Assembly: GCA_964563135.1 (NCBI GenBank)
Contig: CAZLWV010000004.1
Span: 1-64,000, forward strand
Length of the DNA stretch: 64,000 nt
Source: JAAYAY01 sp964563135
GTDB taxonomy: Bacteria; Planctomycetota; Planctomycetia; Pirellulales; Thermoguttaceae
Direction: 5' to 3'
The position numbers and the translations under genes are program-made. The notes below the pieces were generated by a model. It had not been told where the DNA came from. It was given only the letters and a program-made list of their open reading frames with translations, and ran no database searches. Below are positions 1 to 8,057 of this stretch, piece after piece (position 1 is the stretch's first letter; each line of letters opens with the position of its first letter).

Positions 1-1
1 C

Positions 2-727
2 GTGATCGACCAGGCTCGGCAGGTTGGCGCCAACCTGGTGACCTACCTGCTCGGAACGTTTCAACTGGGACGATTCCTGAGCACGACGAAACGCTACTTC
101 GAGCAGGAGGCCCCCAGCCGCGACGACCTGGTATTCGCCCAGCTCAAGCACGAGGGAGACTGGGATCCAGACCCGTCGGCCGTGCACAACCTGCTCAAGT
201 ATGCTCGCGACAACTCGACGCTGGAAGTGAAGTTCAAACGAGTCGAGGTTGAACTGACCGACCCGCGGGTGGCGACCTATCCGATCCTGTACATGACCGG
301 GCATCACGAGTTTCACTGGAACCACGAAGAAGTGGCCCGACTGCAGCGCTACCTGACCGCCGGCGGGTTGCTGGTGGCCGACGCCTGCTGCGGGCGGGTG
401 TCGTTTGACGCCGCGTTTCGCCGAGAGATCGGCAAGACGCTGCCTGAATGCCGGCTCGATCGCCTGCCGGCAGATCACCCTCTTTTCCACTGTCACAACA
501 ACATTCAACGGTTGGAGTACACGCCGCGGGTCCGCGAAGACTACGGTTTCTTCGAAACACCGGAACTGGAAGGCATCACGATCGATGGCCGGTTGGCCGT
601 GATCTACAGCAAATTCGACCTGGGCAACGGCTGGGAGCAGTTCCCTCATGCCTACAGCTACGGAGTCCAAGAGGACGACGCTTTGAATCTTGGCGCGAAC
701 ATTCTGGTTTATGCGGTAACTCACTGA
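2..727 (+). CDS. DUF4159 domain protein, 5'-truncated
   Basis: The open frame runs in from the left edge, so only the last roughly 240 residues are present; the GTG at the very start could be internal. The sequence matches the DUF4159 pattern seen in planctomycetes. An early segment reads FAQLKHEGDWDPDP, followed by a region ending in a YMTGHHEF motif. After that come a glycine-rich GGLLVADACCG stretch and a C-terminal GANILVYAVTH. DUF4159 proteins usually form the C-terminal part of larger exported or membrane-linked proteins, often beside MoxR/BatA-type operons or prenyltransferase-repeat proteins. The fold resembles a glutamine-amidotransferase-like domain, but no enzymatic role is established. 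Its upstream partners lie outside the window. Confidence 0.8.
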   Translation: MIDQARQVGANLVTYLLGTFQLGRFLSTTKRYFEQEAPSRDDLVFAQLKHEGDWDPDPSAVHNLLKYARDNSTLEVKFKRVEVELTDPRVATYPILYMTGHHEFHWNHEEVARLQRYLTAGGLLVADACCGRVSFDAAFRREIGKTLPECRLDRLPADHPLFHCHNNIQRLEYTPRVREDYGFFETPELEGITIDGRLAVIYSKFDLGNGWEQFPHAYSYGVQEDDALNLGANILVYAVTH

Positions 728-752
728 GGCAGCGACATCCTGCAGGCTGAAC

Positions 753-851
753 AACAGACGCTCTCGAATCGCATCCCCGGTCCCTCCTTTTTGTCACCCC
801 CCTCCTCACGAAGATGAGCACTGCCGGGGATGCGATTCGGGAGCGTCTGTT
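753..851. repeat. Long imperfect inverted repeat (28-bp arms)
   Basis: Positions 753-780 and 824-851 are reverse complements at 27 of 28 bases, separated by a 43-base loop. The left arm starts AACAGACGCTCTCG and the right arm ends GCGTCTGTT. The element sits between the DUF4159 gene and the next small gene, both on the plus strand. The arms are longer than those of an ordinary intrinsic terminator and no T-run follows. It may be a miniature inverted-repeat element or a mobile palindrome. It could also act as a transcript 3'-end structure for the DUF4159 gene. Confidence 0.75.
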
Positions 852-993
852 TGTTCCTGGCAAATGGGGCGGCGGCGTGTTTCTGCGAAATTTGGCGGCC
901 TGCGGCCAATACTCTCCCCGACGGCCCGAATAACCACCGAGTCGGTGTTGTCTCATGCCATGTCGAGGCCGCTTTGGTCGGGGAGGATTCTCT

Positions 994-1200
994 ATGGACT
1001 GGATTGCTGCCATCTCGGGACTGCGGGAAGAGACCCTGGCACTGATGATCCCGATCGTGGCGATCGTCAGCGTGTTCCTCGTGGGGGGGATTCTGGGTAT
1101 GACCAGGCTCATCTTCCGGCACCGCGAGCGGATGGCCATGATCGAGCGGGGAATGCACCCCGATCTGCTGGCAGATGAGGAGAAACCCAGCGATCTCTGA
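994..1200 (+). CDS. Small single-pass membrane protein (68 aa)
   Basis: The start ATG at 994 is chosen because a strong GGGAGGA Shine-Dalgarno lies 7-13 bases upstream; an earlier in-frame ATG at 955 has none. The protein has an N-terminal segment MDWIAAISGL, then one hydrophobic stretch at about residues 16-38 (LMIPIVAIVSVFLVGGILG). A basic region follows (RLIFRHRERMAMIERGM), and the acidic tail is DEEKPSDL. The layout recalls small PspB-like or DUF6249-like membrane proteins common in planctomycetes, where ERxAMIERG follows the membrane helix. I cannot assign a function. It is convergent with the PIG-L gene. Confidence 0.7.
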   Translation: MDWIAAISGLREETLALMIPIVAIVSVFLVGGILGMTRLIFRHRERMAMIERGMHPDLLADEEKPSDL

Positions 1201-1225
1201 GGTCCGTCGAACCGATGACTCCGCC

Positions 1226-1250
1226 GCCCTTTCCCCTTGTGGGAGAGGGC
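1226..1250. terminator. Hairpin between convergent genes
   Basis: GCCCTTTCCC (1226-1235) pairs over ten positions, one of them a T-G wobble, with GGGAGAGGGC (1241-1250) around a 5-base loop. It lies between the ends of the small membrane-protein gene and the convergent PIG-L gene, so a bidirectional terminator role is plausible. No clear T-run is present on either side. Confidence 0.45.
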
Positions 1251-1290
1251 AGCGGGACTGTCTCGATCGGGAAAACCGGATTGCGATCGT

Positions 1291-2199
1291 TCACGGCCGG
1301 ATTGGGAAGAGCTTCAGGATCTCCTCCTTGGAGGGTCTGCGGCCGTACTCGCAGATTTCGAAGGCCTCGGCGTATTTGACATTCTTGCCCGCCTCTTCGC
1401 CGTAGAGTTCCACGAGTTTTGCCCGGCAGTCGTTGGCCACCGTGGCAAAACGGTTTCTGAAGCCTTCCTTCACTTCTTCCCGCCTCGCCTGGCGCTGTTC
1501 TTCCGTCTTGGGAGACCGGTCGGGCGATCCGTTGGCTCCCCCCTCGACGAACTGGGACTCGAGCAGGGCGAGAGCCTCGACCTTCTTCTCGATCACGCTG
1601 TCGATGGCCACAACGATGTCGGCCTGGAATGGATTGGGTTTCTGGAAGCGATCGTAGGAGTAGAGGAAGATCGGGTTCTTCTGGAGCGGCGGCACGTCGG
1701 GGCAGATGAAGGGCACGGAGACCATGTAGGCCGAGTCCTGCATGAGGACACCGGTGTAGCGGTGGTCGGGATGATAGTCGTTGGGGCGATGGGCGATCAC
1801 GATGTCGGCCTCCCACTCGCGAATGAGCCGTATGAAGGTCTTGCGATTCTCAAGGGTGGGCATGAGTTCGCCGTCGTGGATGTCGAGCACTTCGGAGGTG
1901 ATTCCGAGCACATCGGCCACCGCCTGGACCTCGGCATTCCGCCGGTTGGCGAGTACCCCGCCGGCCATGCCCCAGTGGCCGATGTCGCCGTTGGTGGCGG
2001 AAACGAATTTCACCAGGTTGCCCTGGTCGGCCCACAGCTTCGCGACCCCGCCGCAACGGATCTCGCAATCGTCGGGGTGGGCTCCGAACACGATGACGTG
2101 GAGCTTTTCGGGGGCCTGGCCGCTGGCAGAGGCACAGAAGCCTCCGCAGGTCGTTGCCAGCACCAGCGCCAATCCAACGATCGTTCCAAGCTTTCTCAT
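1291..2199 (-). CDS. PIG-L family deacetylase, exported
   Basis: The 302-aa protein starts at an ATG preceded by GAGGAGG; the open frame extends far upstream but that part is shadow of the pcm region. An N-terminal signal peptide (MRKLGTIVGLALVLATTCGG) is followed by the zinc-binding motif AHPDDCE. Further on comes the second metal motif HRPNDYHPDHR. These are the hallmarks of LmbE/PIG-L N-acetylglucosaminyl deacetylases, which remove acetyl groups from amino-sugar conjugates using a metal held by the HPDD and HxxH residues. Planctomycetes have many exported paralogues whose substrates are unknown. The gene is followed by a hairpin at 1226-1250. Confidence 0.88.
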   Translation of the reverse strand: MRKLGTIVGLALVLATTCGGFCASASGQAPEKLHVIVFGAHPDDCEIRCGGVAKLWADQGNLVKFVSATNGDIGHWGMAGGVLANRRNAEVQAVADVLGITSEVLDIHDGELMPTLENRKTFIRLIREWEADIVIAHRPNDYHPDHRYTGVLMQDSAYMVSVPFICPDVPPLQKNPIFLYSYDRFQKPNPFQADIVVAIDSVIEKKVEALALLESQFVEGGANGSPDRSPKTEEQRQARREEVKEGFRNRFATVANDCRAKLVELYGEEAGKNVKYAEAFEICEYGRRPSKEEILKLFPIRP

Positions 2200-2354
2200 T
2201 GATACGACCTCCTCAGGCAAGATGGTGTTCAGTAGGGACAGAGACATCTGCCGCCGCGTTGTGGGGGCTCTCGCAAGAAAGTCTCCCGAGACAGATCGTA
2301 GCATCGCCGCCCGACGGAAGCCAGCAGGAGGCACGGGTCTTCCTCCATCCCGCC

Positions 2355-3029
2355 TCAGGCATGGTCTTCTCCCCAGCCCTGTTGGCCAACGAGGGGCACA
2401 AAACGGCACGCGGTGAGGCCGGTGGTCAGAAAACGGTCGTCCCTGCGCCGCACGACCTGGAGCTGCTGGCAATCGGCGCCGCCGACCGGCATGACGAGGA
2501 GCCCCGCTTCGCCGAGTTGGCTGAGCAGGGCAGGGGGGATCCGTGCGGCGCCGGCCGTGACGAGGATCCGATCGTAGGGAGCCTCCGGCTCGTACCCGAG
2601 CGTGCCATCGGCCACCACGGCCGTCACGTTCCGGTATCCCAGAGCCCCGAGCACCTCCATCGCCCGCCGAGACAGCTCGGCGATGCGCTCCACCGTGATC
2701 ACGTGGCCGGCGATTTCGGCCAGCACGGCGGTCTGGTAGCCGCTGCCCGTTCCAATCTCGAGAACGTGCTCTGTTCCGGTCAGTTCGAGGACTTCGGTCA
2801 TCAGCGCCACCATGTAGGGCTGGCTGATGGTCTGGCCGCAGCCGATGGCCATAGCGCCGTCGGCATAGGCCTCGTGCTGCATGTCGTCGGGCACAAAGCG
2901 CTCGCGGGGCACCTTGCCCATTGCCTCCAGGGTGCGCCGATCGCGGATGCCTCGTCCACAGAGGTCGACACGGAGCATCCGCTGTCTGGCGGCCAGCAGT
3001 TCGGCAGAGGCTGCGACGTCTTCGGGCAT
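2355..3029 (-). CDS. pcm: Protein-L-isoaspartate O-methyltransferase
   Basis: The 224-aa protein begins MPEDVAASAELLAARQRM; the start at 3029 gives the usual family length of about 210-220 residues, while the longer open frame adds 117 residues without homology. Family features include RERFVPDD near the N-terminus, GQTISQPYMVALM, and the SAM-binding motif I (VLEIGTGSGYQTAVLAE). ITVER and DRILVTAGA follow. The enzyme methylates isoaspartyl residues in damaged proteins using S-adenosylmethionine, starting their repair. It lacks an obvious signal peptide and should be cytosolic. It is divergent from the PQQ propeller gene, with a shared upstream region at 3030-3267. Confidence 0.93.
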   Translation of the reverse strand: MPEDVAASAELLAARQRMLRVDLCGRGIRDRRTLEAMGKVPRERFVPDDMQHEAYADGAMAIGCGQTISQPYMVALMTEVLELTGTEHVLEIGTGSGYQTAVLAEIAGHVITVERIAELSRRAMEVLGALGYRNVTAVVADGTLGYEPEAPYDRILVTAGAARIPPALLSQLGEAGLLVMPVGGADCQQLQVVRRRDDRFLTTGLTACRFVPLVGQQGWGEDHA

Positions 3030-3267
3030 CGATTCCTCGCAAGTTCGGTTTCCGCACCCTAACTCGATGATACCCAGTGGTACCGGCGGGGAGAACCGGT
3101 GCGCTGGGATCAAGGTTGGCGGGCCGGGCCGTGTGCTCTGCCGCATGAGAGCGGGATGCGACTGGAATCGACGGCCCGGGCCGGCTAGAATCGAGTGGTC
3201 CGAGAAACCGTTTCCGTCCCGCCTGCCCCCCGCCCCTCCTCCCCGCCTGCCCAAGGAGACGCTCGCT

Positions 3268-4581
3268 ATGAGGTTTGTGCCTGCCCTGGTCCTCCTTTCT
3301 CTGGTTGCCTCGCCCCTGTGTGCCGAGAACTGGCCGCACTGGCGCGGACCCCATCTGAACGGATCTACGAGCGCTACCAATCTGCCCGTGAACTGGACCC
3401 GGACGGAGGGGATCGCCTGGAAGGCGAGACTCGACGGTGCCGCCGCCTCAACTCCGATCGTGTGGGAAGATCGCGTTTTTCTCTCCGGGCTGGATGCCGA
3501 GAAGGACGCGCTTCAGGCCATGTGTTTCGACCGGGCGGATGGAAAACTGCTCTGGAAGCACGAGGTTGCCGAGGGGACGAGCCAGGACGATCGCAGCAAC
3601 TTCGCGGCGCCCTCGCCGGTGACCGATGGAGAATCCGTCTGCTTCTTCTTCAGCAGCGGCGAACTTGTTTGCTACGACTTCGCCGGCCGGCAGCTTTGGG
3701 CTCGCAACCTTCAGAAAGACTACGGCACCTTTGCCTTCAATTGGACATTCGCCACCAGCCCGACGCTCTTTGGCGGGAAGCTCTACATGCAGGTCCTGCA
3801 GCGCGACGTGCCGGTCCGGGGGCGAGGGTTTGCCGATCGCGAGAACCAGTCCTATCTGCTGGCCATGGATCCGAAAACCGGCCAGACTCTGTGGCGCCAT
3901 GTCCGCCCAAGCGATGCGGTGGCCGAGTCGCGCGAGGCCTTCAGCACCCTGATTCCCATGAAGGGCCCGGGACGCGACGAGTTGCTCGTGGCGGGGGGCG
4001 ATGCCCTGACGGGGCACGATCCGGCCACGGGCGAAGAACTCTGGCGTTGGGATGACCTGAACCCCGACAAGATCTCCCACTGGCGGCTCGTCCCCTCGCC
4101 GGTGGCCGGCGGTGGCGTGGTCCTGATCTGCGGGCCCAAGATGAATCCCGTGTACGCTGTGAAGGCGGGCCTCGACGGGCATTTGGGCGATGGCGATCTG
4201 GCCTGGGTGAGCCAGGATGTCCGTGCCGTCAATTCCGACGTGCCGACACCCGCCTTCTACGACGGCGATTTCTTCATCCTCAGCGACCTGGGTAAATCTC
4301 TCTCCCGCGTGGCCGCGGCGACCGGCGAGGTGAAGTGGACCGTTCCCACGCCGGGCAGGGCAAAGTATGAGGCTTCACCCCTGGCGGCCGACGGCAAGAT
4401 CTACGTGGTCGACTTCCAGGGCGAGGTGGCGGTGATCGACGCCAGAACGGGTGAAGTGATTCACTCGGTCAAGATGGACGAGCCGGACAATCGCGAAGTC
4501 GTTCGCTCGTCGATCATCGCTGCCCGGGGGCAGCTTTTCATCCGCACAACACGGCAGCTGTACTGCGTGGGAAAGGAGTGA
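3268..4581 (+). CDS. PQQ-like beta-propeller repeat protein, secreted
   Basis: The 437-aa protein starts at an ATG with AAGGAG upstream and a clear signal peptide ending SPLCA. The mature part opens with ENWPHWRGP, the typical beginning of planctomycete PQQ-binding-like propeller proteins. Repeated blade motifs are visible, including VWEDRVFLSG, GKLLWKHEV, GKLYMQVL, GQTLWRHV, GEELWRW, GEVKWTVPTPG and GKIYVVDF, consistent with a seven- or eight-bladed propeller. Such proteins resemble BamB and quinoprotein dehydrogenases, but the metal and PQQ ligands of true dehydrogenases are not evident. It is likely a periplasmic or extracellular scaffold of unknown role. The family assignment is secure. 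Confidence 0.88.
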   Translation: MRFVPALVLLSLVASPLCAENWPHWRGPHLNGSTSATNLPVNWTRTEGIAWKARLDGAAASTPIVWEDRVFLSGLDAEKDALQAMCFDRADGKLLWKHEVAEGTSQDDRSNFAAPSPVTDGESVCFFFSSGELVCYDFAGRQLWARNLQKDYGTFAFNWTFATSPTLFGGKLYMQVLQRDVPVRGRGFADRENQSYLLAMDPKTGQTLWRHVRPSDAVAESREAFSTLIPMKGPGRDELLVAGGDALTGHDPATGEELWRWDDLNPDKISHWRLVPSPVAGGGVVLICGPKMNPVYAVKAGLDGHLGDGDLAWVSQDVRAVNSDVPTPAFYDGDFFILSDLGKSLSRVAAATGEVKWTVPTPGRAKYEASPLAADGKIYVVDFQGEVAVIDARTGEVIHSVKMDEPDNREVVRSSIIAARGQLFIRTTRQLYCVGKE

Positions 4582-4624
4582 GGTGGAACTCGGGCTGCCG
4601 CCAGCCGCCCGATCAGGCCGTCGA

Positions 4625-5119
4625 CTACTCCAACACCTCCTCGGCTTCGCCGCCGCTCTTCAAGGCTTCCTTCTTCTCCAGGATGAAGCGGACGTGGTGT
4701 GGGATATGCCTGGTGATCCGGGCCAGAAGAGTCTCGAGTGTCAGTGGGCCGTCGGTGGAATGCTGGCCGGTGCGCCGGAAATCCTCCGGCTCCAGCGACT
4801 GGAGGATTCTTGCCATGTGGGTCCGCACCGACTCGACCACTTGGATCTCGGTTTCCACGTCCCTTCGCTCGTACGCCAGTCGGGCCGCAAAGACCTCTGG
4901 ATCGAGATTCAACAGGAGCGGATTGTTCTCCGCAATGACCCGTTTCATCCGGTCGGCATAGACGACCTCGCAATCGGCGATGTGGCAGACGACCTGGCGG
5001 GTTGACCACTTGCCGGGAACGGGTACGGCGTCGAATTGGTCCTCCGAGATGCCGTCTACCGCTTCGCGGAGAGTTTCGGGACCGGCGAGATAATCTTCGA
5101 GGATCGGCAGCGAGGGCAT
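4625..5119 (-). CDS. DinB family protein
   Basis: The 164-aa protein starts MPSLPILEDYLAGPETLREAV. Features of the DinB_2 four-helix bundle are visible: the conserved VPGKWSTRQVVCHIADCE in helix two, with a candidate metal-binding His, and a C-terminal RHIPHHVRFI contributing two or three more His. Members bind a divalent metal, and some are thiol-dependent S-transferases, but the substrate here is unknown. There is no signal peptide. The gene is convergent with the PQQ propeller gene (43-base gap). Confidence 0.85.
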   Translation of the reverse strand: MPSLPILEDYLAGPETLREAVDGISEDQFDAVPVPGKWSTRQVVCHIADCEVVYADRMKRVIAENNPLLLNLDPEVFAARLAYERRDVETEIQVVESVRTHMARILQSLEPEDFRRTGQHSTDGPLTLETLLARITRHIPHHVRFILEKKEALKSGGEAEEVLE

Positions 5120-5403
5120 TCTTTCTGACCCTTCAAGGAATGTGGGATTTCGGGGGCATTTCGCCTGAATCGTCGCCGATCCGGCGAGCGACAGTACGGT
5201 GCTCTTCTCCAGGTGGCGGCGCCGCCAGTCAGGTGCAGGGTATTGTACGAATCCTGCCAAGTACAGGTTCGCCGATTCGGGGAGTAGCGGGACGGCGAGT
5301 CTCAGTATCGGCCGATGGACAACCCGCCGATCTTCCGGTCTGTGCTTCGCGCCGGCCCTCCGCTGGGGACATTGAAATCGGGAATCTGTCTTTCGGTCGA
5401 TCC

Positions 5404-7470
5404 TCACTTGTCCTGAACGGGCTCTTCAGCCGCGCTTGCCGGGGCGACGATCGTGAGTTTGTCGGCAGGCAAGCTGGCGGCCAGATCCGGCAGGTCGTAG
5501 ACCCGCAGCGCGCCGTGAACGAGGTTGACGAACTGGTTCTTCGACTGCGGAGTATGAACAACGTCGGACCAGGACGCGAGGCTCCCGCAGAGTGTCACCG
5601 TGGCGAACAGTTGCGACTCCAGTGCCGCTGCGTGCAGGGCAGGGGGGCCGACGCGGCCCACGCTGACCAGGTGCACCGGACGCGGGGTCGGCAAGTCGGC
5701 CGTGGCAAGATAACGGGCACAAACCAGAATCTCCTCCGCCCGTTTGGCAAGGAGTGACGTGCCGAGCAGGTAGGCAAGAGTCGATTCTAGCCAGTCGGGG
5801 GGCAAGTAGCTGCCGTAGGAATGCTTGCCGGTGGGCCTGGTTTCGCCGATACCCGAGAGATCGGGGGCCAGCACAATCCTCCCTTGGGCGACCAGTTTCT
5901 CGATCGGGCCGCCTCGGGCGGCATCGGCTTGTTTGCCGTCGGCATGGAGATAGAGACTCGCGTCCTTCGCGGGCGTCTCGGGCACGAAGAGCAGGGCGGC
6001 GATGGGGATCCCCGATTCCGGCTGCAGCACGATCTTCTCGATTCGGTATCCGTCGCGTTGGATCCTGCCGATCTGGGTGACCTTCGGCTCGGCCAGGTCG
6101 GCGAGGCTGCGGATTCCGCTTGTGCGGCGCACCTCGGCCAGGGCCTTGGACTTCTCGGTCGCCTGCCAGAGGCGGCGACGCTGCTGAGCGAGCCGGGTCT
6201 CCAGTTCCACGTTCAGGTCGTACACGCTGCGTGCTCCCTCCAGCAGCATGACTTCGCCGCGAGGCGTACACCACAAGTCCTCATCCTTGGCGACGGGGAA
6301 ATCGGTTTCGGCAACGGCGTCGTCGACCTGCAGGAGCCAGCGGCGCATCCAGCGTGCGGCGGCGACCCGCATCGGAGCGGGGAAGCCATGATCTCCGGCC
6401 ACTTCCACCAGGTCGACCCGCTCGGGAAAGCCCAGGTATCCGTAGCACCGTTTGGCTTGGCGGAAACTGCTCCAGGCCCCGGTGATGTCGAAATAGTCGC
6501 TCGTGGCGGTCATCATCAGCGTTGGCCTGGCGGCTCGCATCAGCACGTAGTCGGCGTGGTCCATGCCGAAGGCGACCTGCCCAAAAATCGTCTGCTCGGC
6601 GTCCTGCGGGCCGACCGTGTCCAGGAGCCGCCGGAAGCTGGTCAGGTAGCAGCCTGGCGCGGCGGCCTGGATCCGCTCGTCGAGGGCCATGAGGTAGCTG
6701 GTCATCGTGCCCCCGCCGGAGATGCCGGTGCAGCCGATCCGTTTGGGATCAATCTCGGGGCGGCTGCAGAGATAGTCGATCGCCCGCATGCCGTCCCAGA
6801 TGCGGTAGGTGGCCGTGTTGCGTCCCAGCAGCGTTGCCCCCACGCCGGCCAAGTTGTGTCCCATGGTGCTGGCCGTGATGACTGGTTTGCCATCGGCGCC
6901 CAGCAGTTGGTGCCGCTCGCCCTGGTCGATCGGATCGAAGCAGAGGGCGGCCATGCCGCTCTTGGCGATCAGGATCGGTGCCCGCTGGTAGAGGTCGCGG
7001 GCCTTGCCGTTGGCACTGTGGCCGCAGGGTACGAGCACGCCCGGAAACGGGGGCTCGCCTTCGGGAAGGTAGAGGATGGCGGTAACGAAGTGTCTGGGCT
7101 GGCTTTCGAAAAGGACCTTTTCGATACGGTAGCCGTCGCGCTGCTCGCGGCCCACCACCCGGGCGTTGAGTGGCGTCCGCTCGGGGAGCCCGCCGATCTG
7201 GTCGAGGAAGAACTGCCGCATCCGCTGCTGGTGGTCGGCAATCTGCTCCGCAGTCTGCAGCTTCTCGAATTCGGCATCCCGCCGGTCGGTTGCCGCGTGG
7301 ATCTTCTCCATGAGCCACGCATGGAGCATTGCCCCCGGCGCCGTGCCACCGGCGTCGGCGGTCAGTACGGAGAGGTCTTCGGCCGCGTCGGCAGCGTCGC
7401 AGGCCGAGGGCCGGAGGATTGTGACCGCCGCCAAAAGTGCGCAGAGGGCAAGTGTCGGAATGGTCTTCAT
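5404..7470 (-). CDS. Exported alpha/beta-hydrolase (acetylxylan esterase-like), two lobes
   Basis: The 688-aa protein has a signal peptide (MKTIPTLALCALLAAVTILR) and starts at an ATG with GCGGAGG upstream. The first lobe carries a serine-hydrolase core: PGVLVPCGHSANGK, then ALCFDPIDQGER, then the nucleophile elbow GISGGG. A VEVAGDHGF segment probably supplies the catalytic His. The second lobe repeats the opening pattern (RIQRDGYRIEKIVLQPESG, APDLSGIGETRP), but no clear GxSxG elbow is visible there, so it is probably a non-catalytic copy. The family is annotated as acetylxylan esterase or general exported hydrolase. Deacetylation of polysaccharides is plausible but inferred. Confidence 0.82.
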   Translation of the reverse strand: MKTIPTLALCALLAAVTILRPSACDAADAAEDLSVLTADAGGTAPGAMLHAWLMEKIHAATDRRDAEFEKLQTAEQIADHQQRMRQFFLDQIGGLPERTPLNARVVGREQRDGYRIEKVLFESQPRHFVTAILYLPEGEPPFPGVLVPCGHSANGKARDLYQRAPILIAKSGMAALCFDPIDQGERHQLLGADGKPVITASTMGHNLAGVGATLLGRNTATYRIWDGMRAIDYLCSRPEIDPKRIGCTGISGGGTMTSYLMALDERIQAAAPGCYLTSFRRLLDTVGPQDAEQTIFGQVAFGMDHADYVLMRAARPTLMMTATSDYFDITGAWSSFRQAKRCYGYLGFPERVDLVEVAGDHGFPAPMRVAAARWMRRWLLQVDDAVAETDFPVAKDEDLWCTPRGEVMLLEGARSVYDLNVELETRLAQQRRRLWQATEKSKALAEVRRTSGIRSLADLAEPKVTQIGRIQRDGYRIEKIVLQPESGIPIAALLFVPETPAKDASLYLHADGKQADAARGGPIEKLVAQGRIVLAPDLSGIGETRPTGKHSYGSYLPPDWLESTLAYLLGTSLLAKRAEEILVCARYLATADLPTPRPVHLVSVGRVGPPALHAAALESQLFATVTLCGSLASWSDVVHTPQSKNQFVNLVHGALRVYDLPDLAASLPADKLTIVAPASAAEEPVQDK

Positions 7471-7655
7471 GGCGGAACCTCCGCAACTGGGTGTGGCATG
7501 GTGGATCGACGCGCCGTCAGTGTAGCGACTCGACACGCCGGAAGAAACCCGCGCGGATGCAGGAAGCTGCCGGTCGAACACCGCTGGTCGGCCATCCAGG
7601 CCTGCACGCCGCCGGGCCTCGCGGAAGCGGCACCGCCGCTACTGCTGGCGGGGCG

Positions 7656-8045
7656 CTACGGTTCGACCTCTTCGTCCCAGCACGGGCAATCGGGCGATTT
7701 GGGGTCCAGCGGCCTCCCGCACTCGGTGCACCAGAGGTGGCCGCACTGGTAGCAGCGGCCGACGAGCAGGTTGTCGATCTCCGGATCGTTCTCGCAATCC
7801 CCCGTATCGGAACTGCCGCATTTGGGGCAGTCGCCCACGAAGAGGCGGTTGACAAAATCCTGGGCCGAATCGCTGTTGGCTGCCAAGGCCTCCAGCTCGC
7901 CCAGCATATCGGCGGGTATCAGTTCGAGCAGGTTCGCGGCAGCCGCCATCTCGTCGGCCGTGGGCTCATCCTCGATGGCCGCCTCGCAGTATGGGCAGGT
8001 CTTGGCGTCTTTCGGCAGCTTCTTGCGACAATTCCAGCACTTCAT
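7656..8045 (-). CDS. Multi-zinc-ribbon protein
   Basis: The 129-aa protein begins MKCWNCRKKLPKDAKTCPYC, a classic double CxxC zinc ribbon. The middle (ADEMAAAANLLELIPADMLG) is helical. A second pair of knuckles follows: CPKCGSSDTGDC and then CYQCGHLWCTEC. A short acidic tail with CPCWDEEVEP ends the protein. It lies 12 bases downstream of recJ on the same strand and is probably co-transcribed. The first ribbon resembles the zinc-ribbon domains placed at the N-termini of many planctomycete cytosolic proteins; its partner is not evident. Confidence 0.75.
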   Translation of the reverse strand: MKCWNCRKKLPKDAKTCPYCEAAIEDEPTADEMAAAANLLELIPADMLGELEALAANSDSAQDFVNRLFVGDCPKCGSSDTGDCENDPEIDNLLVGRCYQCGHLWCTECGRPLDPKSPDCPCWDEEVEP

Positions 8046-8057
8046 CGCGCAGATTCC

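Noticed and set aside
5821..7752. 643-aa plus-strand open frame
   Set aside because: It is antisense to the exported esterase gene; high GC keeps the frame open and the translation has no domain pattern.
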